Of a stretch of DNA of 64,000 nt, positions 60,089 to 64,000 are shown piece by piece. A program made the translations under genes and the position numbers. Positions within the stretch are counted from its first letter, which is position 1. The number at the start of each line of letters is the position of its first letter. This DNA is from an uncultured Coriobacteriales bacterium (GTDB lineage Bacteria; Actinomycetota; Coriobacteriia; Coriobacteriales; QAMH01), in contig CAKUES010000010.1 of assembly GCA_934646835.1 (NCBI GenBank), forward strand, positions 11,230 to 75,229. The letters are read 5' to 3'. Below the pieces are notes generated by a model, which saw nothing but the letters and a program-made list of their open reading frames with translations, did not search any database and was not told the origin of the DNA.

Positions 60089-61024
60089 GTGAGCGGGGAG
60101 AATGGCAGGGCAAGCGCGGATTTGATGGCCGCAAGCAAGGGCGATGAGCTCGTCGCGTATCTGGATTATCGCAAGCCGTACCGCTTTGGGCAGCTGCTTG
60201 CGTTCTATCGCTCGCGCGAGATGGTTGGCGTGGAGAAGGTGGGCGCCACGGCCTATCAACGCACGGTGCGCATGCCGAGCAAGGGCGGGGAGGTGCTCGG
60301 CTGGGTTCGCGTCACCGACGATGTCGACAACAGCCGCCTTGTCCTCGCGATGAGTCCCTCGCTGCAGACGGTGTCGTCGCAGGTCATTGCGCGGGTGCGC
60401 CGTCAGTTCGATGTCGACTGCGACCCGGATGCGGTCTGCTGCGGCATTGCTTCGCTCGACGACGTCGTGCCCGGCGCCGCGGTCAAGGGCACGCGCCTGC
60501 CCGGCGCCTTCGACCCCTTCGAGATCTCGATGCGCGCCGTGCTCGGCCAGCAGATCTCCGTCCGCGCGGCCAATAAGCTGGCCTTTCGCATCGTCTCGAC
60601 TTATGGCAAGCCCGTCGACACGGGCATCGAGGGGCTCAACCGCACCTCGCTCACCGTCGATGACGTGCTCGGCTTCGAGGATATCGAGGCGGTCTTTGGC
60701 GGGCTCGGCGTCATCAAGACACGTTCGCGGACTATCCGCGCCATCGCCGCTGCCCTCAAGGCCGGCGAGCTCAGCTTTGACGCGGCGGCAGATGCTGCCG
60801 AGCAAATCGACAATCTGCTCGCGATCAAGGGCATCGGCCCGTGGTCAGCCAATTACATTGCCATGCGCGCGCTGTCCTACCCGGACGCCTTCCTCGAGAC
60901 CGACGCGGGCATCAAGCATGCGCTGCCTGGCTACACGCCCAAGCAGCGTCTCGAGCTTGCCGAGCAATGGCGCCCCTGGCGCAGCTACGCGAACATCTGC
61001 CTCTGGAACTCACTGGCAGGGTAG
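60089..61024 (+). CDS. AlkA-type DNA-3-methyladenine glycosylase
   Basis: 311 residues from a GTG at 60089 (GGAGG upstream). The N-terminal AlkA_N domain has LVAYLDYRKPYRFGQLLAFY, then EKVGATAYQRTVRMPSKGGE. The helix-hairpin-helix glycosylase core has FDPFEISMRAVLGQQISVRA, DVLGFEDIEAVFGGLGVIKT, LLAIKGIGPWSANYIAMRAL (the hairpin) and the catalytic Asp in AFLETDAGIKHAL. The end (EQWRPWRSYANICLWNSL) is typical of AlkA. It removes alkylated bases from DNA. No Ada regulator or methyltransferase gene is fused or adjacent. Confidence 0.92.
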   Translation: MSGENGRASADLMAASKGDELVAYLDYRKPYRFGQLLAFYRSREMVGVEKVGATAYQRTVRMPSKGGEVLGWVRVTDDVDNSRLVLAMSPSLQTVSSQVIARVRRQFDVDCDPDAVCCGIASLDDVVPGAAVKGTRLPGAFDPFEISMRAVLGQQISVRAANKLAFRIVSTYGKPVDTGIEGLNRTSLTVDDVLGFEDIEAVFGGLGVIKTRSRTIRAIAAALKAGELSFDAAADAAEQIDNLLAIKGIGPWSANYIAMRALSYPDAFLETDAGIKHALPGYTPKQRLELAEQWRPWRSYANICLWNSLAG

Positions 61025-61295
61025 GGGCGGGAAGCTCCGAGTGGTTTTGATTGCGGAGACGGCGAACTGGTAAGTGCGGGCCTTTGCTGTCGAATAAGCC
61101 GATAAGTGCGGTGCTTTTGGCGCAATAGGGTGGCAAGTGCGGGCTTTTCGATGCGCTGCCGGGTGACAAAGGACCGCACTTAGCGAGCGGGTAGCTCTGT
61201 TCTCGTCGGGGCTGACGTGATGCATGTTGTTCCTTGCTGCGATGGGGCGGAATAAATTCTGCTCCTACGAATTTGACCTGCGAGTTGCAAGTTTC

Positions 61296-61406
61296 GTAGG
61301 GGTGGGACCCTGTCCCGCCCCATAAACCGTGCAGCATGTCAGCGAGTTTTCGCGTAAGCGCCGTTGAGCCCCAAACTCCCCGTGGGCGCCAGACGAAGTT
61401 GGCGCC
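61296..61406 (+). repeat. REP pair, families C and A
   Basis: Family C at 61296-61321 (GTAGGGGTGGGACC with GTCCCGCCCC, a compensated variant of the usual GGAGG/CCTCC stem) and a GTGG-headed family A at 61382-61406, joined by TTTTCGCGTAAGCGCCGTT. Confidence 0.78.
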
Positions 61407-61579
61407 ATCGGGCTGTAGCGAGCTGGCAACGACGCGGTCAACAAATCAGTCTGACGGGAGTGTTGACCGCAAGCTCGCGCGGAAGCGCCGGCGACCGCGC
61501 TGCCACCCGCTCCCACATCGCGTGCCTCACAATGACGTGCTACTATATTGCACGCAACCAATACACAAAGGAGCCGGTC

Positions 61580-62038
61580 ATGGCCAAGGCAAGCAAGCTC
61601 GACGCGCTCAAGCTCGAAAACGAGATATCGTTTCCGCTCTATGCGGCATCAAAGGAAATAATCCGCCGCTACAAGCCCTTCCTCGAGGAGCTCGACCTCA
61701 CCTACACGCAGTATCTCGCCATGCTCGCGCTTTGGGAGCACAGCGAGCTTGCGGTCAACGAGATGGGTGAGCTGCTCTACCTTGACAGTGGCACCCTCAC
61801 CCCGCTGCTCAAGAAGCTCGAGGCCAAGGGCTACATCGTCCGCACGCGCTCCGTTGTCGACGAGCGTCGCGTCGTCGTCACCCTCACAGAGGCCGGCAAA
61901 CGCCTGCGCACTGCTGCCGCCAAGGTCCCGGCTGCCGTCAAGGATGACCTTGGCTTCGATGCGGAGGACGAGCGCCTCCTCTCGATGACTCTCAACTGGC
62001 TGCTCGATAGGCTCAACGAGGACGAGGAAGAGGAGTAG
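61580..62038 (+). CDS. OhrR-like MarR regulator lacking the sensor Cys
   Basis: 152 residues from the ATG at 61580 (AAAGGAGCC upstream). The sequence follows OhrR: LENEISFPLYAASKEIIRRY, KPFLEELDLTYTQYLAMLAL, MGELLYLDSGTLTPLLKKLE, KGYIVRTRSVVDERRVVVTL. In peroxide-sensing OhrR the residue before the first F-x-L-Y-A-A-S block is Cys; here it is Ser (EISFPLY), and the whole protein has no Cys at all. It therefore cannot sense by thiol oxidation. The acidic end (NEDEEEE) is unusual. It has no ohr gene next to it. TATATTGCACGCAA upstream may be part of its promoter or operator. Confidence 0.8.
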   Translation: MAKASKLDALKLENEISFPLYAASKEIIRRYKPFLEELDLTYTQYLAMLALWEHSELAVNEMGELLYLDSGTLTPLLKKLEAKGYIVRTRSVVDERRVVVTLTEAGKRLRTAAAKVPAAVKDDLGFDAEDERLLSMTLNWLLDRLNEDEEEE

Positions 62039-62092
62039 CGACATTGATTGGGCGGCTGGATTCTGCTGCTCGCATCCTCTCTGCGACCTGAT

Positions 62093-62424
62093 GGCGCCGA
62101 CTTCGTCTGGCGCCTACGTGGGGCTAGCGGCTCGATGGCGCTGGCGCGAAGGCCAACAGTGCGCTGCGAGGATGGGGTCGATTGAAATCGACCCCTACGT
62201 AGAATTGCTTGCATTGAACAGTAAGCTTGCAGGACGAATGTACGCGGTGTTTGCGGGTTGACGACGCCTGCGCGAGAGCCGACAGCGTGCCGTTCGTGCG
62301 GGATTGCCTACATTGAGCGGCGGTATCGCAGGTTTGATACGAGTACCTTGCGGCTCGCCGTCGCTTGCGCGAAGACCGTTGCTTGCTGCGCGGTATATGG
62401 GGTGGGACAGGGTCCCGCCTCTAC
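62093..62424 (-). repeat. REP cluster, families A, B and C in inverted orientation
   Basis: Family A at 62093-62117, family B at 62174-62198 and family C at 62399-62424, all ending in CTAC, i.e. GTAG-headed on the minus strand. This is the complement of the C-B-A order seen at 8.4-8.6 kb. A run of eight G follows the last copy. Confidence 0.8.
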
Positions 62425-62479
62425 GGGGGGGGTTGCGGCCAAATGACGCTGTCGCGGCGGTCCTCGCGCATCAAAGCCA

Positions 62480-62638
62480 GAAAGTCCGAACGATATTCCG
62501 TTCAGACTTTCCCTCGAAGTGCCCAAAATCGGCTGAAATCGAGAATTCCCTGAACGATATTTCGTTCAGACTTTCCTCCATATCGCCCAAATCGTCCCCA
62601 ATCGGCAATTGTCTGAACGATAAATCGTTCAGACAATT
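62480..62638. repeat. Array of three related hairpins
   Basis: Hairpin 1 pairs GAAAGTCCGAACG (62480-62492) with CGTTCAGACTTTC (62499-62511). Hairpin 2 pairs CTGAACGA (62550-62557) with TCGTTCAG (62562-62569). Hairpin 3 pairs AATTGTCTGAACGAT (62607-62621) with ATCGTTCAGACAATT (62624-62638). The inner stem is shared while the outer stems differ and remain complementary. It lies just beyond the 3' ends of the MarR and ABC transporter genes. Confidence 0.8.
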
Positions 62639-62680
62639 CGCCGTGTCAGCGCTCCGCGCGGCGCACCTGCACCTGCGGCG

Positions 62681-63451
62681 CTAGCGGCGCCACAGCGCGT
62701 AGGAGCTCCCCAACTCGCCGTGCAGTAGCTCGACGCGCACGTCGAAGGCGTCCTCGACGGCTGCGAGCACCTCGGCCTCCTGCGGCGCTCCTTGCGCCAG
62801 CAGTTTGCCGGCACGCATGACGCACACCTCGTCGGAGTATCTGAGCGCTAAATCGATGTCGTGGATCACTGCGACGACAGTCTTGCCGTGCTCCTCCTTG
62901 AGCGAGCGCATCAGCTCCATCACCTCGTAACATGCGGACACATCGAGAAACGAGGTTGGCTCGTCGAAGAGCACCACAGGCGCGTCCTGCGCCAGGACCA
63001 TGGCGATGAAGGCGCGCTGGCGCTGGCCGCCGGAAAGCTCGGCCACCGGGTGCTCAGCAAGCTCCGCCAGCCCACACGCCGCAAGCGCGCGCTCCACCGC
63101 GTCGTAATCGGCAGCATCCATGGTCGCGAGCATCCCGTGATGCGGGTACCTCCCGCACGTTACCAGCTGCCTCACGCTCATGGGCGGCGCTGCATGTTCC
63201 TGCGCCAGCATGCTCAGCAGCCGGGCGCGCTCCTTGGAGAGCAGTGCCGCGATGTCGCGCCCGAACACGCGCACGCTTCCCTCCCATGGCTTGCAGATGC
63301 CGCTTGCGAGCTTGAGCAGCGATGACTTGCCGCAGCCATTGGGGCCGATGATGCTTGTCACCTTGCCCTGCGCAAGCTCGAGGGACAGCCCGCTGAACAA
63401 GGCGCGCTCGCCGTATCCAAACGACACGTCGCTCAGCTGGACGCTAGCCAT
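62681..63451 (-). CDS. ABC importer ATPase, iron/haem/B12 type
   Basis: 256 residues from the ATG at 63451; the start overlaps the end of the permease gene by 8 bases. Walker A GPNGCGKSSLLKLASG, Q-loop in SMLAQEHAAPPMSVRQLVTC, the GRYPHHG segment typical of FecE/FhuC/BtuD ATPases, signature LSGGQRQRAFIAMVLAQ, Walker B VVLFDEPTSFLD and the switch VIHDIDLAL. It powers import of siderophores, haem or cobalamin with the FecCD-type permease. The binding protein gene should lie beyond the window. Molybdoenzyme and Fe-S rich metabolism makes iron supply a reasonable need. Confidence 0.93.
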   Translation of the reverse strand: MASVQLSDVSFGYGERALFSGLSLELAQGKVTSIIGPNGCGKSSLLKLASGICKPWEGSVRVFGRDIAALLSKERARLLSMLAQEHAAPPMSVRQLVTCGRYPHHGMLATMDAADYDAVERALAACGLAELAEHPVAELSGGQRQRAFIAMVLAQDAPVVLFDEPTSFLDVSACYEVMELMRSLKEEHGKTVVAVIHDIDLALRYSDEVCVMRAGKLLAQGAPQEAEVLAAVEDAFDVRVELLHGELGSSYALWRR

Positions 63452-64000
63452 TGAGGCCTCCCTTCCCGCGGCGCAAGATGAGATAGACAAAGAACGGCCC
63501 GCCTAAGAGCGACAAGACGATGCCGACGGGGATCTCGTACGGGGAAAACATCGTGCGGGCGAGCAAGTCGCACAGGCATACCAGCAGTCCGCCCAAAAGC
63601 GGCGCCAGCGCGAGGACGCGGCGGTTGTCGTGGCCTGCCAGCGCGCGCACCGCATGCGGGACGATGAGTCCCACGAAGCCGATGAGGCCTGCAAAGCTCA
63701 CCGCGCAACCCGCGAGCGCGGCGGCTGTCACCAGCGCAGCCAAGCGCGTGCGTCGGACGTTGAGGCCCAGGGAATGTGCCTGGTGCTCGCCCAGCGAGAG
63801 CAGGTTGAGTCGCGTGCCCTGCAGCAGCCCGAGCACCAACACCGCGCAGATCGCGCAGCCGGGGGCGATGACCTCGCTCAGCTTGACGCCGGACAGGCCG
63901 CCGACCAAGAACCCGGAGGCACCCACGTAGGCGTCCGGGTTCACGATGAGGATCGTGTTCATGCCGGCGGTGAAGATCGCCGTGAACGCCATGCCGGCGA
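63444..64000 (-). CDS. FecCD-type ABC permease (partial, C-terminal part)
   Basis: About 185 residues in the window; the frame is open to the right edge. Several membrane helices. GLLQGTRLNLLSLGEHQAHS, LGLNVRRTRLAALVTAAALA, AGLIGFVGLIVPHAVRALAG (EAA-like coupling loop), HDNRRVLALAPLLGGLLVCL and LARTMFSPYEIPVGIVLSLL, GGPFFVYLILRR are the conserved order of BtuC/FecD permeases. It is translationally coupled to the ATPase gene downstream. Confidence 0.93.
   Translation of the reverse strand, partial: AGMAFTAIFTAGMNTILIVNPDAYVGASGFLVGGLSGVKLSEVIAPGCAICAVLVLGLLQGTRLNLLSLGEHQAHSLGLNVRRTRLAALVTAAALAGCAVSFAGLIGFVGLIVPHAVRALAGHDNRRVLALAPLLGGLLVCLCDLLARTMFSPYEIPVGIVLSLLGGPFFVYLILRRGKGGLNG

Noticed and set aside
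1..64000. Insertion sequences or a prophage
   Set aside because: No transposase, integrase, terminase or capsid-like protein was recognised; the repeats are small and non-coding.

Overview
The window is high-GC bacterial DNA. Its gene content fits a gut Eggerthellaceae-like member of the Coriobacteriia (Eggerthella, Gordonibacter, Adlercreutzia, Slackia group). The signs are three molybdopterin (DMSO-reductase family) enzymes in 38 kb, three LuxR-type regulators whose N-terminal halves are multi-pass membrane domains, and several MFS and OFA carriers. The genus is an inference from gene content; no rRNA or tRNA gene was recognised.

Layout. 1-9.5 kb: end of a surface protein, two paralogous MFS carriers with a carboxylesterase and a divergent MerR regulator, a DUF2786 protein, and repeat-rich spacers. 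9.5-17.1 kb: an NrfD-like, SPFH and GntR operon, then a complete exported molybdoenzyme operon (Tat catalytic subunit, four-cluster ferredoxin, NrfD anchor, TorD-like chaperone). The two operons share an operator-like sequence, so the GntR protein probably controls both. 17.5-23.7 kb: YigZ, small unknown genes and a membrane LuxR regulator. 23.8-27 kb: a second, non-exported molybdoenzyme followed by two small zinc-ribbon proteins. 27.7-34.8 kb: a defence-like island with a nonsense-interrupted small gene, a TOTE-type primase-helicase, an AbiE toxin-antitoxin pair whose toxin has a nonsense codon, and a Fic protein. 35.2-43.5 kb: a LuxR regulator broken at a run of 12 G, an OFA carrier, an aldo/keto reductase, HtpG and a third membrane LuxR regulator. 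43.7-46.4 kb: a leucine-rich-repeat protein, a Cys-rich protein and a small membrane protein. 46.9-52.5 kb: a third molybdoenzyme with a two-cluster ferredoxin, three zinc-ribbon small proteins and an aromatic-acid-type MFS carrier. 52.6-58.8 kb: a methyltransferase-acetyltransferase fusion, an MFS carrier, two divergent trigger-factor paralogues and a zinc-ribbon protein. 59.4-64 kb: an unknown gene, AlkA, a Cys-free OhrR-like MarR protein and the start of an iron/haem/B12-type ABC importer.

How the genes work together. The window looks like a respiratory island in which different electron acceptors are taken up by MFS carriers and reduced by dedicated molybdoenzymes. Membrane-bound LuxR or GntR regulators would control each set, and chaperones (TorD, trigger-factor paralogues, HtpG) would help fold the enzymes. 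The third molybdoenzyme with its aromatic-acid-type carrier is a good candidate for reductive metabolism of an aromatic compound. The two non-exported enzymes are each next to a short protein that begins MCFRP, carries a CxxC-CxxC ribbon and has a Pro/Ala/Gly tail.

Non-coding DNA. The spacers of the first and last thirds are unusually rich in structured repeats. One family has 16 members, almost all 145-154 bp. Their outer arms differ in sequence from copy to copy but stay complementary, and they enclose a conserved asymmetric core that is sometimes inverted relative to the flanks. Three further families of short hairpins, 33 copies in all, are headed by GTAG as in REP elements. I consider the long palindrome family the least explained feature of the window.
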